Notes under the pieces: model-generated
Database searches by the model: none
The model's input: the letters and a program-made list of their open reading frames with translations, nothing else
Told to the model about the DNA's origin: nothing
Shown here: positions 37,451 to 45,036 of the stretch, in pieces
Layout: every line of letters begins with the position of its first letter
Position numbering within the stretch: the first letter of the stretch is position 1
Translations under genes and position numbers: made by a program
Origin: Granulosicoccus antarcticus IMCC3135
Lineage (GTDB): Bacteria; Pseudomonadota; Gammaproteobacteria; Granulosicoccales; Granulosicoccaceae
Assembly (NCBI RefSeq): GCF_002215215.1
Contig: NZ_CP018632.1
Coordinates: forward strand, 3,654,501-3,718,500
Direction of reading: 5' to 3'
DNA: 64,000 nucleotides

Positions 37451-37487
37451 ACTAGACGTAGGTCTATTTGCCTATAATTCGTCTAGT
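37451..37487 (+). promoter_or_regulatory. Promoter -10 flanked by a perfect dyad
   Basis: ACTAGACG (37451-37458) and CGTCTAGT (37480-37487) are perfect inverted copies enclosing the consensus -10 TATAAT at 37473-37478. A second dyad, TAGAC-GTAG-GTCTA, overlaps the left arm. The downstream ATG is at 37560. The layout looks like an operator overlapping the promoter of the repeat/metallopeptidase operon; I see no clear -35 element. Confidence 0.55.
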
Positions 37488-37559
37488 TTGCTTTCACATC
37501 GGGCTGATCATATGAAGTGGGGTGCTAGTATTTTATTAACTCGTTAATGGAGTAGTACC

Positions 37560-39869
37560 ATGCCAACGCTCATTTCCTCCAAGCAGTTTCAGGCAGTACT
37601 CGGAACAAAACCCAAGCTCAGTCTGTCCGCGGCATTAATAAAAAAGGCCGACAAGATTGATTACTCTTCCAAAGCCAAGGTGCGTGCCTCACTGGTGAAA
37701 CAGCGTTTCAGCGCACAGTCGATGTCTGGTGTGATTACGCATGCATTCGATGAGTCGAGCAAGAAAGGTGAAACGCTCACTCAGGCGTTTATTGATACCT
37801 GGGACGATGATGCAAAGATTTTTCAGAATGCCAGCTTGCTCATGAATGTGGCGAGAGTGAGTGCCGCACCGCGTCGTCGTTCGGTTATGAAGTCCATGAT
37901 CGCGAAGCGTCGATCCGAGTTTGTTGTGCATAACATTGGTGGCATGTCTCCCACTGATGCACGTGCTGTCATGCTCGACTTTTTCAAGGCTGGCGGTAAA
38001 GCAAGTGATGTTGCCAGCTGGATCGCTGAGGCATCGAAATTTCTGGATGAAAACGACACAGCCGTAGCAGGCCAGGATGGAATATTTGGCAAAATCGGAA
38101 AAGGCTTGAAGAAGGTTGGGAACTGGGTAAAAGGTGCGATCAAGACCGTTGGCGATGCGCTGGATGCCGCAGTGACAAAACTGGGTGATGCGATCAAGGA
38201 AGTAGCAAACTGGTCTTCCAGCAAGATACGCGATTTCGTCAATGGACTCATTCGAGCCGGTGTCTCCTTATCTCGTATTCTGGCTGAAGCCGCCAAGTTG
38301 GCACAGGCTTCATTAAATAAATACATACGCGCCCTTCTGGAGGTCGGTCGTCGAATAAAATCAATTGTTAGTTGGGCGGCCGGGCAAGCGAGCGCAGTGC
38401 TTCGTCGTACTTTAGCGGCGTTGGTAGCCGCTGGCAAAAGTGTACTGAATATTGTCGGGGACATTGCCGATCTGGCAGTCGCATCGCTGGCAAAAGCGCT
38501 AAATGCACTCATCGCTATCGGGCGACGGCTTGGTGAAATAATCAAAGCCGTTGCTGGCCTGGCTGACGCTAGTGTAAGGCGCCTGCTAGAGGCGCTCATG
38601 CAACTGGGCAAGTCGGTGGGGGCTATCCTGGCAGAAGCAGTCAAGGCTGCGACATCCGTTATTCGAAAGGTTGTTGGAGCACTTGTGGCACTGGGGAGGC
38701 GTCTCTCAGAAATTGTGGCCATCGTAGCTGGTATGGCACATGCCGCTGCGCTAAAGGTTGTGAATGAATTGTTGCGATTGGGCAAGCAGGTTGCAGATAT
38801 TCTGGCGGCAGCCGTGCGGCTCTCTGCAGCAGCGGTTCGTCGGCTGACGCGAGCGATCGTTGCCGCCGGCCAGGCAATCAGTGCTGTGCTTGAATTTATC
38901 GGCAAAAAGGCGGCGAATATGATCCAGGCAGCAATGCGCGGCCTCATTGACGCTGGAAAAAAGGTATTGGCGATAGCCCGGCGTATTGCGGCATTCAAGA
39001 CCGCCAAAATCAGGAAATTGATTGACGCCTTGTATAAGGTGACCAAAAAAATGGGTCAGATCATAAAGGGATTCGTTGTGCGAACGGTGTCGGCGGCAAG
39101 AACTTTGTTGGAAGCCTTATGGGCGGCCGGTGCGAATTTCACCAAATCAGTCATCGCCATCTTGAAAAACGTGGCAACGGGGAAGTACCGAAACTTTTTC
39201 GAGGCAATCAAGGCTCTGGGAAAAAGCCTGAAGAAGATAGCTGTCGAAGCGCTAAAGCTGGGTGGTGCGATTCTGGTTGCGGCATTCAGTGCAATATTGG
39301 AAGTCTTTGGTGGACATCGCAAGCTGACCAAGGCCGAGAGGCGAGAAGCGACCAAGGTGTTTGGTGTTTCGATCGATTTAAAACGTGTTCGTATCGCAGT
39401 GGCATCAATTCCGGCTGATATTATTCTGACATTCAATGGGGGGCGACCATTCACCACCATGTATATCATCAACTTCAAGAGTGGTGCGACCATTTCAACG
39501 AAGGTGCTCATTCACGAGTTGACACATGTCTGGCAGGCTCAGATGCGCGGGCCGATTTATGCGGTTGATGCATTGCATGCGCAGTTTACGCTCGGTAAGA
39601 ATGCGTATCGGGTAACTGATCAGGAACTGATGTTGAAAAACGGTCAATTCTCCGCGTTTAATCCCGAGCAGCAAGCAACGATCGTCGATCGTTACTGGTC
39701 AGGTAAATTTGGTCCGGGAGTTGATACCAATCCAGTCAAACTGTTAGAGCCCTATGCGCGTCAGGTCTTCAAGCGTGGTCAACGCCTTAACCGGATAAGT
39801 CCGTTGATTCCCGTGGAACTTGCACGGGTCGATCCGGATTTGCTGGTAGTGGGTCCCATCGGAGGCTAA
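37560..39869 (+). CDS. 29-residue-repeat protein with C-terminal HExxH metallopeptidase-like domain
   Basis: This 769-aa protein belongs to no family I can name. Residues 1-225 are basic and helical. Residues 228-576 are twelve tandem amphipathic units of 29 residues (one of 30), each opening with a pattern like ALxxxGRR or ALxxxGKS. The C-terminal third contains VLIHELTHVWQAQ, with H652, E653 and H656 in an HExxH zinc motif. A later segment, NPEQQATIVDRYW, is similar to the distal Glu region of DUF4157-type metallopeptidase-like proteins. There is no signal peptide. A TAA is followed at once by the ATG of a His/Cys protease-like gene, so the two are coupled. The repeats could form a helical solenoid or membrane-active rod delivering the C-terminal domain; this is inference. 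Confidence 0.8.
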   Translation: MPTLISSKQFQAVLGTKPKLSLSAALIKKADKIDYSSKAKVRASLVKQRFSAQSMSGVITHAFDESSKKGETLTQAFIDTWDDDAKIFQNASLLMNVARVSAAPRRRSVMKSMIAKRRSEFVVHNIGGMSPTDARAVMLDFFKAGGKASDVASWIAEASKFLDENDTAVAGQDGIFGKIGKGLKKVGNWVKGAIKTVGDALDAAVTKLGDAIKEVANWSSSKIRDFVNGLIRAGVSLSRILAEAAKLAQASLNKYIRALLEVGRRIKSIVSWAAGQASAVLRRTLAALVAAGKSVLNIVGDIADLAVASLAKALNALIAIGRRLGEIIKAVAGLADASVRRLLEALMQLGKSVGAILAEAVKAATSVIRKVVGALVALGRRLSEIVAIVAGMAHAAALKVVNELLRLGKQVADILAAAVRLSAAAVRRLTRAIVAAGQAISAVLEFIGKKAANMIQAAMRGLIDAGKKVLAIARRIAAFKTAKIRKLIDALYKVTKKMGQIIKGFVVRTVSAARTLLEALWAAGANFTKSVIAILKNVATGKYRNFFEAIKALGKSLKKIAVEALKLGGAILVAAFSAILEVFGGHRKLTKAERREATKVFGVSIDLKRVRIAVASIPADIILTFNGGRPFTTMYIINFKSGATISTKVLIHELTHVWQAQMRGPIYAVDALHAQFTLGKNAYRVTDQELMLKNGQFSAFNPEQQATIVDRYWSGKFGPGVDTNPVKLLEPYARQVFKRGQRLNRISPLIPVELARVDPDLLVVGPIGG
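38241..39287 (+). repeat. Twelve tandem 87-bp (29-residue) units
   Basis: The encoded units align without gaps except one extra residue in unit 11. Units 2-7 alternate GRR and GKS/GKQ at the same position, so the basic period is 29 and a higher period is 58. A shortened unit precedes the series. The DNA copies have diverged, so the repeat is visible at protein level only. Confidence 0.85.
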
Positions 39870-40664
39870 ATGCTTGTGTTGGCTAATGTCGCGATAGTAT
39901 CGAATGAGGAATGTGGGTCCCGGTCCAGGGGTAAGGCTGACGATTGCACAAGGGTGATCGTCGGCCGAAATCAGGCAGAGGTCAGGCGCCAAGTGAAGCG
40001 ACCGGTTGAGCGGGGTGTGGCAGTGGCATTCTACATTCCGCGACAAACGCAGACCAGGACAGCTACGTTAGCGCTGCCAGTGCATGGCAATGTGGACCGA
40101 CAGCGCATTTGCATTCTTGCGCAATGGGATGAGCCCTACACTGGCATAGCGCGTCGCTGGAAGCGTCGTGTAAAACCGATCGGCACAGTACATGATGTGT
40201 GTGCTGATCGTTGCATTCGAGATGAAGCTTTGGCAGTAGTCTCAGGCGCGGGGCTGGTTGCCTATTTCGGTCATGCCAGCGATATCGGTTTCGACGGGTA
40301 TCATGGAATTGCGCTTGAGGACATGCGCCTGAATGAGCCGATAGGAGTTTTGGTCAGCTGGTCGTGCAATGCAATATTTGGCCAGAGTGCATTTGGGATC
40401 AGGCTCGTGCAGAGCGGTCTGGTGCGAGCGTTTATAGGCACAACAGACAGTGCCGCCAGAACGCGTGACAATACAGCGCTGGCTCAGATAGCAGCTGAAT
40501 CCTTGGTCGTTGATCGACCGTCGTCGGTTGGGAACTGGATGCTTGCAATCGATAAGGTCGTCGCTAAACAGGATGATCGGAGTGTGAGCTTAGCCTGGCA
40601 GAAGTTTCGTGTGGTCGGTAATATTGACGAACCCTTACCATCGCTATCGAAAGAATTCCGGTGA
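39870..40664 (+). CDS. Caspase-fold (C25/CHAT-like) protease-like protein
   Basis: This 264-aa protein has a C-terminal half like cysteine peptidases of the caspase fold (clan CD, C25 or CHAT type). A strand ending in a catalytic-type His appears as LVAYFGHASD (H135). Thirty-one residues later a second strand carries the Cys in VLVSWSCNAIFG (C166). A segment on a hypothetical third strand, VRAFIGTTDSAAR, then follows. In the family a His and a Cys on neighbouring strands form the dyad. The N-terminal half is unrecognised. It lacks a signal peptide and starts immediately after the stop of the repeat/metallopeptidase gene, suggesting a joint function. Catalytic activity is inferred, not shown. 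Confidence 0.6.
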   Translation: MLVLANVAIVSNEECGSRSRGKADDCTRVIVGRNQAEVRRQVKRPVERGVAVAFYIPRQTQTRTATLALPVHGNVDRQRICILAQWDEPYTGIARRWKRRVKPIGTVHDVCADRCIRDEALAVVSGAGLVAYFGHASDIGFDGYHGIALEDMRLNEPIGVLVSWSCNAIFGQSAFGIRLVQSGLVRAFIGTTDSAARTRDNTALAQIAAESLVVDRPSSVGNWMLAIDKVVAKQDDRSVSLAWQKFRVVGNIDEPLPSLSKEFR

Positions 40665-41062
40665 GCCAATTTCATGTCAAAAAAGTATTGCGATATGTTG
40701 GATGGATCATCCTGCCAGGTGCAGCTGTTGTGCTTTCGGCATGTTCGTTCGCCTACCAGCTGCGAGTAACGGTAGTTCCGGGTGATCAGATTGGTATTGA
40801 GGCGATCGCTGACGTTAATATAATCATTGCGAAAACGCCGGTTCAGCAAAGCCAGTCAAGCAGCATGATGACGTTGCCGGTTGACGAGGAGGGTACCTTG
40901 GTCACCGAGATCTGCTGCTCACCGGATCCTGACATCTGGATTTATGCATTTGTTGATGCCAACAGGTCTGGCCGTTGGGACTCTGATGAGACTTTGGTGG
41001 CAGATAGCAATAACCCGCATCGCCTGAGCGATGATTACACCACGACATTGGTATTGCCGTAG
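40661..41062 (+). CDS. Small lipoprotein of the repeat/protease operon
   Basis: This 133-aa protein begins at a GTG that overlaps the TGA of the preceding gene by four bases, so all three genes are translationally coupled. It has a hydrophobic segment ending in a lipobox (VVLSAC) and a beta-rich mature domain. The segment FVDANRSGRWDSDE resembles a calcium-binding EF-hand-type loop (DxNxSGxWDxDE). It is probably an anchored envelope lipoprotein. Its role with the two upstream soluble proteins is unknown; it could be a receptor, anchor or immunity-type factor, none of which the sequence proves. Confidence 0.65.
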   Translation: MSQFHVKKVLRYVGWIILPGAAVVLSACSFAYQLRVTVVPGDQIGIEAIADVNIIIAKTPVQQSQSSSMMTLPVDEEGTLVTEICCSPDPDIWIYAFVDANRSGRWDSDETLVADSNNPHRLSDDYTTTLVLP

Positions 41063-41085
41063 TTGCTTGTTCAGGTCCGTGTCGG

Positions 41086-42483
41086 TCATGATTCCAGGTT
41101 TGCCAGCGGCGGCCAGCGTGCTGGCCAGTCAAGCTCGTCCTCGAGTTGCGCTGCGAGTGAGATCAGCAGCTCCTCCCGATTGGGTGGTACGACGAGCTGT
41201 ACCGCCACAGGCAAACCCTCTGCTGTGTGGCCCGCCGGGATTGATGCTGCGGGCTGACCAAGGTAGTTCCAGGCAATCGTGTGTGGATAGGCCCGGCTCA
41301 TGCCGGCTACGGTGCGAAGCGCTCCCTGGTTTGCCCAATGCCCGACTTTAACCGCTGGTATCGCAGTGACTGGGGTGAGCAGGACATCGCAGTGCTTGAA
41401 GATTGCGTTGATTCGCTCGGCATGTCCAGACTCTCGGGCTTGCGAGCGGCGCAGTAGTGGTGCGGGTATCAGGCGGGCAAGACGTTTGAAACCCCGGGTC
41501 CGTGGTTCGAGGCGTTCGGGGTGAGGTACCTGATCGTACTCGCTCTCAATGGCCTTCAGGTAGACGTTCATGCAGTCGTAACCGATCATTCCCCAGTCGG
41601 GGTCGCGTTGGCTGGTCCGGTGGCCCAGCCGGCCGAATGCTCGGACAACCCGTTCGAGGGCTGCCTCAATTAATGGATAGCGGAGCGGTGGTACAACTGC
41701 CCTGGGTGTGCTCAGGCTCCAGCAGATTCTCAGTTTGCCCGGATCGCGAGTGGCGGCCTCTGAGTAGGTGCCAGCAGGCGGGGGTGGTGAACAGGTGTAC
41801 TCTGGTTCGGGGCCGTGGGCGATGTCCATCCACAGCGCTGTGTCGCGCACGCGACGGGTCAGACATCCGTTGACCGACAGACCAAGCCATTGTGAGCGAT
41901 GCGGCGCAAGACTGATCCGATCACGCTGTGGTTTCAGACCGAAAAGAGCGTTGCAAGCGGCAGGTATTCGGATTGAGCCTGCACCGTCGGAGGCGGATGC
42001 CGCACCGATCAGGCCGGCGGCGACCGCAGCCCCTGAGCCGCCGCTTGAGCCACCTGGCGTGTAAGCTGTGTTCCAGGGATTACGGGTCGCACCCCAGGTC
42101 TGCGACTCGGTGAATCCGCATATTGCCAGCTCGGGCAGGGTTGTCTTGCCAAGCAGAATTGCGCCAGCTTCTCGCAGTCGACGCCAATGTGTTGCGTCAG
42201 CGCAAGCGTTTTCCGAGTAAGCGCAGGTTCCGTGCTGGGCGGTCAGTCCGCTGACTTCCATCTCATCCTTCAAGGCGATCGGAACACCGAGTAGCGGCAT
42301 CCGCAAAGCGATGCTCTCAGGCGTTTCAGTGGCCAGTAGATGATCGGCATGGACAGCCGCTGTGCGGGCCTGCTCATCGAAGATGTTCGTGAAAGCGTTG
42401 AGCTGTGGATTGATCCGTTCGATTCTGGCCAGATAGAGTTCGACAAGCTGTTTTGAAGAGATCTGCCGTGCACGCAATAGCAC
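41086..42483 (-). CDS. Amidase-signature family protein, N-terminus clipped
   Basis: This 465-aa amidase-signature hydrolase has the Ser-Ser-Lys triad. The Lys is in VPIALKDEMEV, the cis-Ser in GGSSGGSGAAVA and the nucleophilic Ser in SDGAGSIRIPAA. It hydrolyses amides or related C-N bonds. The ORF opens at GTG 42483 with LLRARQISSKQLVELYLARI. Family members usually have about 15 more residues before this. A TGA lies two codons upstream, and the adjacent DNA belongs to another gene's remnant. The gene is therefore likely truncated by a rearrangement and may be inactive. Confidence 0.75.
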   Translation of the reverse strand: MLLRARQISSKQLVELYLARIERINPQLNAFTNIFDEQARTAAVHADHLLATETPESIALRMPLLGVPIALKDEMEVSGLTAQHGTCAYSENACADATHWRRLREAGAILLGKTTLPELAICGFTESQTWGATRNPWNTAYTPGGSSGGSGAAVAAGLIGAASASDGAGSIRIPAACNALFGLKPQRDRISLAPHRSQWLGLSVNGCLTRRVRDTALWMDIAHGPEPEYTCSPPPPAGTYSEAATRDPGKLRICWSLSTPRAVVPPLRYPLIEAALERVVRAFGRLGHRTSQRDPDWGMIGYDCMNVYLKAIESEYDQVPHPERLEPRTRGFKRLARLIPAPLLRRSQARESGHAERINAIFKHCDVLLTPVTAIPAVKVGHWANQGALRTVAGMSRAYPHTIAWNYLGQPAASIPAGHTAEGLPVAVQLVVPPNREELLISLAAQLEDELDWPARWPPLANLES

Positions 42484-42484
42484 C

Positions 42485-42974
42485 GCTCAGGAAAAACGTG
42501 CAATCAAGAGCTTGTCGCCCGAGAATATTGCCGAGCTGGAACGCGGTGGTCAGTGGGGTTTGGCCAAGGTGGCCGAGCTCAACGGATTGCCAGGCCCAGC
42601 GCATCTCCTGGAGCTTGAAAATGAAATCGAACTAACTGGCGATCAATTGAATGAAATTCAAATATTGCATGACGAGATGAGGGAACAGGCAATTGAGAAT
42701 GGGAAGCGATTAATCATGCTTGAGGGAGAGCTTGAAGCACGTTTTCAGCATGATCTTCCGACCGAGACAGACTTGAAAACAATGCTGATAGCTATTGAAA
42801 AAAACGCTCTCAGTTGCGTTTCATTCATTTGTCTACACATCTCAAAACCCCTCACATATTGACCAGGCAACAAATTCAGATTTACAACAAAGTGCGGGGA
42901 TACTCTTCAATAGATCCTTGTACTAATATACCCAAGGGTCACGATGTATCGATGTGGCGAAAGCACAATCAGTG
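42485..42974 (+). pseudogene. Spy-like periplasmic protein remnant, frameshifted
   Basis: This is a remnant of a small periplasmic protein of the Spy/heavy-metal-sensor-like kind. The fragment reads AQEKRAIKSLSPENIAELER, later GPAHLLELENEIELTGDQLN and GKRLIMLEGELEARFQ. A one-base loss near 42800 moves the frame, and the rest continues in another frame as LRFIHLSTHL and IQIYNKVRGYSS to HDVSMWRKHNQC. The signal peptide is missing: the reading frame begins inside the amidase N-terminal codons at the left. It is a pseudogene damaged at both ends. Confidence 0.65.
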
Positions 42975-42978
42975 TGAG

Positions 42979-43010
42979 TTTACATCCCCGCCCTGAAGGA
43001 CCGGGCTTTT
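42979..43010 (-). other. IS200/IS605-type right-end remnant
   Basis: This short sequence with the hairpin CCCGCCCTGAA...CCGGG followed by TTTT resembles the right-end/omega-RNA hairpin of TnpB elements read in reverse (the form TTGACATCC...GGGGATTC). It lies directly after the Spy-like pseudogene and before the methyltransferase. No TnpB gene is attached, so it is a relic if real. Confidence 0.4.
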
Positions 43011-43027
43011 CACTCAATCTGGTAAAG

Positions 43028-43813
43028 ATGAATTCAAAGGTAGTGAGTGGCACCGAGGGCTACGCAGAAGAGGCTGCTATATTGCTCGATCGCTATGAGA
43101 GGAATAGCTTCGAGGATGTTTATGCCGCTGTGCGGAGCTATTTTCCGGAAGTCTCCTCAACGATCGTCGATATCGGCTCTGGCACCGGTCGAGACGCCGC
43201 TTACCTGGCGCAAATTGGCCATCAGGTTGTTGCTGTCGAACCAACGGCTGAGCTCAGGGAACCTGCCAAGGAGTTGCATCCGTCTGAAAATATAGAGTGG
43301 ATCGACGATAGCCTTCCTGAGCTTTCGCAGCTCTTGAGCTTGCAGTCCACTTTTGATGTCGTCATTCTCAATGCGGTATGGATGCATCTTGACAAAGGCC
43401 AACGCGAGATTGCCATGGAAAGCATCTCCAAGCTGACTCATGTCGGATCGAAGCTTTTCATCAGCTTGCGACATGGGCCGATCCCGAATTATCGACGAAT
43501 GTTCGATGTGTCGTGTAATGAGACGATACAACTTGCAAGCAAGTACTCGATTGAACTGCTGTTTCAAACCCAGGGTGAGTCTGTTGCTGAACCCTACCTG
43601 GTCGAAACTGGTACTACAGCGGATCTAACGTTCTTGCAAAGCTACTCGGAATCCGAGTGCGCAGTAAATACTACCTACGAATTTACCCTGCCATTTTGCA
43701 ATTGTCGGATTTCTGCGCAAATAGACTCCTATACGCCCGGCGCTTACAGCGACTACCATCGTAGTCAACAATCCTATTACAACGAAAAGAACACCAAGCT
43801 GAATCAGCTGTAG
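43028..43813 (+). CDS. SAM-dependent methyltransferase, C-terminus overlapping LysE antisense
   Basis: This is a class I methyltransferase. Motif I is seen in STIVDIGSGTGRDAAYLAQIG, then a VAVEP strand and a motif IV-like FDVVILNAVWMHL. It starts at the ATG at 43028, where the family N-terminus begins (SKVVSGTEGYAEEAAILL). The last 60 or so codons overlap the coding region of the LysE gene on the other strand and have lost methyltransferase character after about 43590. The true end has probably been replaced by a rearrangement. The substrate is unknown and function is doubtful. Confidence 0.65.
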   Translation: MNSKVVSGTEGYAEEAAILLDRYERNSFEDVYAAVRSYFPEVSSTIVDIGSGTGRDAAYLAQIGHQVVAVEPTAELREPAKELHPSENIEWIDDSLPELSQLLSLQSTFDVVILNAVWMHLDKGQREIAMESISKLTHVGSKLFISLRHGPIPNYRRMFDVSCNETIQLASKYSIELLFQTQGESVAEPYLVETGTTADLTFLQSYSESECAVNTTYEFTLPFCNCRISAQIDSYTPGAYSDYHRSQQSYYNEKNTKLNQL

Positions 43814-44251
43814 CCACACAGCACCATTCTGAGGTTTTACGAATTGAGGAAGAAACGCGAGGAAGAACATTGCTGACTTGGGGTTGAGTATTTCTGCGAA
43901 TACCGCTTGACGAAATGCAAGCGTTGCACTCAACGTACGACTGCCACCGGAGTAGTCAGGTTCAACTCTGTCGAGAATTGCCCGTATTCCCAAGTAGACA
44001 AGATAGGCTGCCCCTAGATACTTCAGAACGGTGAAAAGGATTGCTGAAGCCATCACAACAGCAGATATTCCAACAACCGCTAGCACCGTGTGTGTCAGAT
44101 CTCCCGCGGCGATGCCTAAACCAGTAGCAACGCCGACGCGAGTTCCAGAGGATGACGCCCGCGCAAGCGTCAGAAGCACCGCTGGTCCCGGGATGATCAC
44201 GAATCCGAGCAAGATTGCCAGGTAGGTTATTAAAGTTGTTTGATCAATCAT
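43625..44251 (-). CDS. LysE-family amino acid exporter
   Basis: This 208-aa inner-membrane exporter has six helices and belongs to the LysE/RhtB superfamily, which exports amino acids and related metabolites. The signature VIIPGPAVLLTLARASSSG with the GPA motif is near the N-terminus, and LNPKSAMFFLAFLPQFV lies mid-protein. The length and the C-terminal ending IYCALGFRVALQER are typical of a complete member. It is therefore the intact gene of the overlapping pair, and the methyltransferase frame on the other strand is the damaged one. Confidence 0.85.
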   Translation of the reverse strand: MIDQTTLITYLAILLGFVIIPGPAVLLTLARASSSGTRVGVATGLGIAAGDLTHTVLAVVGISAVVMASAILFTVLKYLGAAYLVYLGIRAILDRVEPDYSGGSRTLSATLAFRQAVFAEILNPKSAMFFLAFLPQFVKPQNGAVWLQLIQLGVLFVVIGLLTTMVVAVSAGRIGVYLRRNPTIAKWQGKFVGSIYCALGFRVALQER

Positions 44252-44488
44252 GGGTCAACTGTAAACCAGAACGAATGGTTTGTGGGCAACGGTTGTTTGT
44301 GGACTGATTGCGTCTTGCAGATGAAGCTGTGTGCAATCGTATTATCGCGTGCATTCTTCAGAGGACACCAGTATTCAACAGATTTTCAAGGTAATGGGCC
44401 ACGCCATGGTCGGTATTGGACATGGTTACTGCATTTTCCACTGCCTGTTTCCCAGCCGAAGGCGACATCGACTACTCGCTGTATCACC

Positions 44489-44596
44489 TCACAGCTTCGT
44501 TGCGATACAGCTTCGTTGCGATGGGTAGCCATCGGCATCGAATAGCGTGCCGTCGCAATCCACAGCGATTAGCTTATGTCTTTGAGTTTCGGTCAT
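44489..44596 (-). pseudogene. HAD-superfamily hydrolase stub
   Basis: This is a 35-residue frame reading KLIAVDCDGTLFDADGYPS. It is the N-terminal motif I (DxDGT) of a HAD phosphatase, cut short by a stop within a tandem duplication. No downstream HAD sequence follows. It is only the first strand and catalytic loop of such an enzyme. Confidence 0.6.
44491..44522. repeat. 16-bp tandem duplication
   Basis: ACAGCTTCGTTGCGAT occurs twice in direct tandem (44491-44506 and 44507-44522) at the broken end of the HAD stub. It marks a recent local duplication at a junction. Confidence 0.9.
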
Positions 44597-44638
44597 TGTG
44601 TGTTCTATGCTCTGAAGGAGCTGCATCCTTGCAGTTGG

Positions 44639-44959
44639 CTAAGCCGTATCGTTGAGTGCTGGAGGCACTATGGGCTCACCATGACAGAAGAAATGGTCTA
44701 TCAGTCCATCGCTTTGCAAGTCAGTGTAGCCAACGATCACACCCTCAATTTCTGCGACGAATGGCGATAGGCCATTCATGCGCTTTTGCCAATATTCTGA
44801 ATCGAAGGAATCGACCGCCCAGGCCTCAACCTGTGATTGAGAATAGTCACGGCGGTTGATGTTACGAATTGTATTGAAAAATAGTTTCCACAATTCTTCG
44901 GCGTCACTTTCAATGTAGTCGCGAATTATTATCAATTTCAGCCACTTTGAATTCTTCAT
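44639..44959 (-). pseudogene. GNAT acetyltransferase, C-terminally truncated
   Basis: This is the N-terminal two-thirds of a GNAT N-acetyltransferase of about 150 aa. From the ATG at 44959 it reads LKLIIIRDYIESDAEELWKL, and later SPFVAEIEGVIVGYTDLQSD and GLIDHFFCHGE. That is the end of strand 4, just before the acetyl-CoA loop RxxGxG/A, which is missing. The last 11 residues do not fit the family. The acetyl-CoA binding site is thus absent and the protein should be inactive. The HAD stub lies just beyond its stop on the same strand. Confidence 0.65.
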
Positions 44960-45036
44960 GCCCCGGCGAATTTTGACCCACTGTACCTGAACCATATTCA
45001 TGGTAACTTCAATCCCCCTGGAAGGAGAAGTAATCG

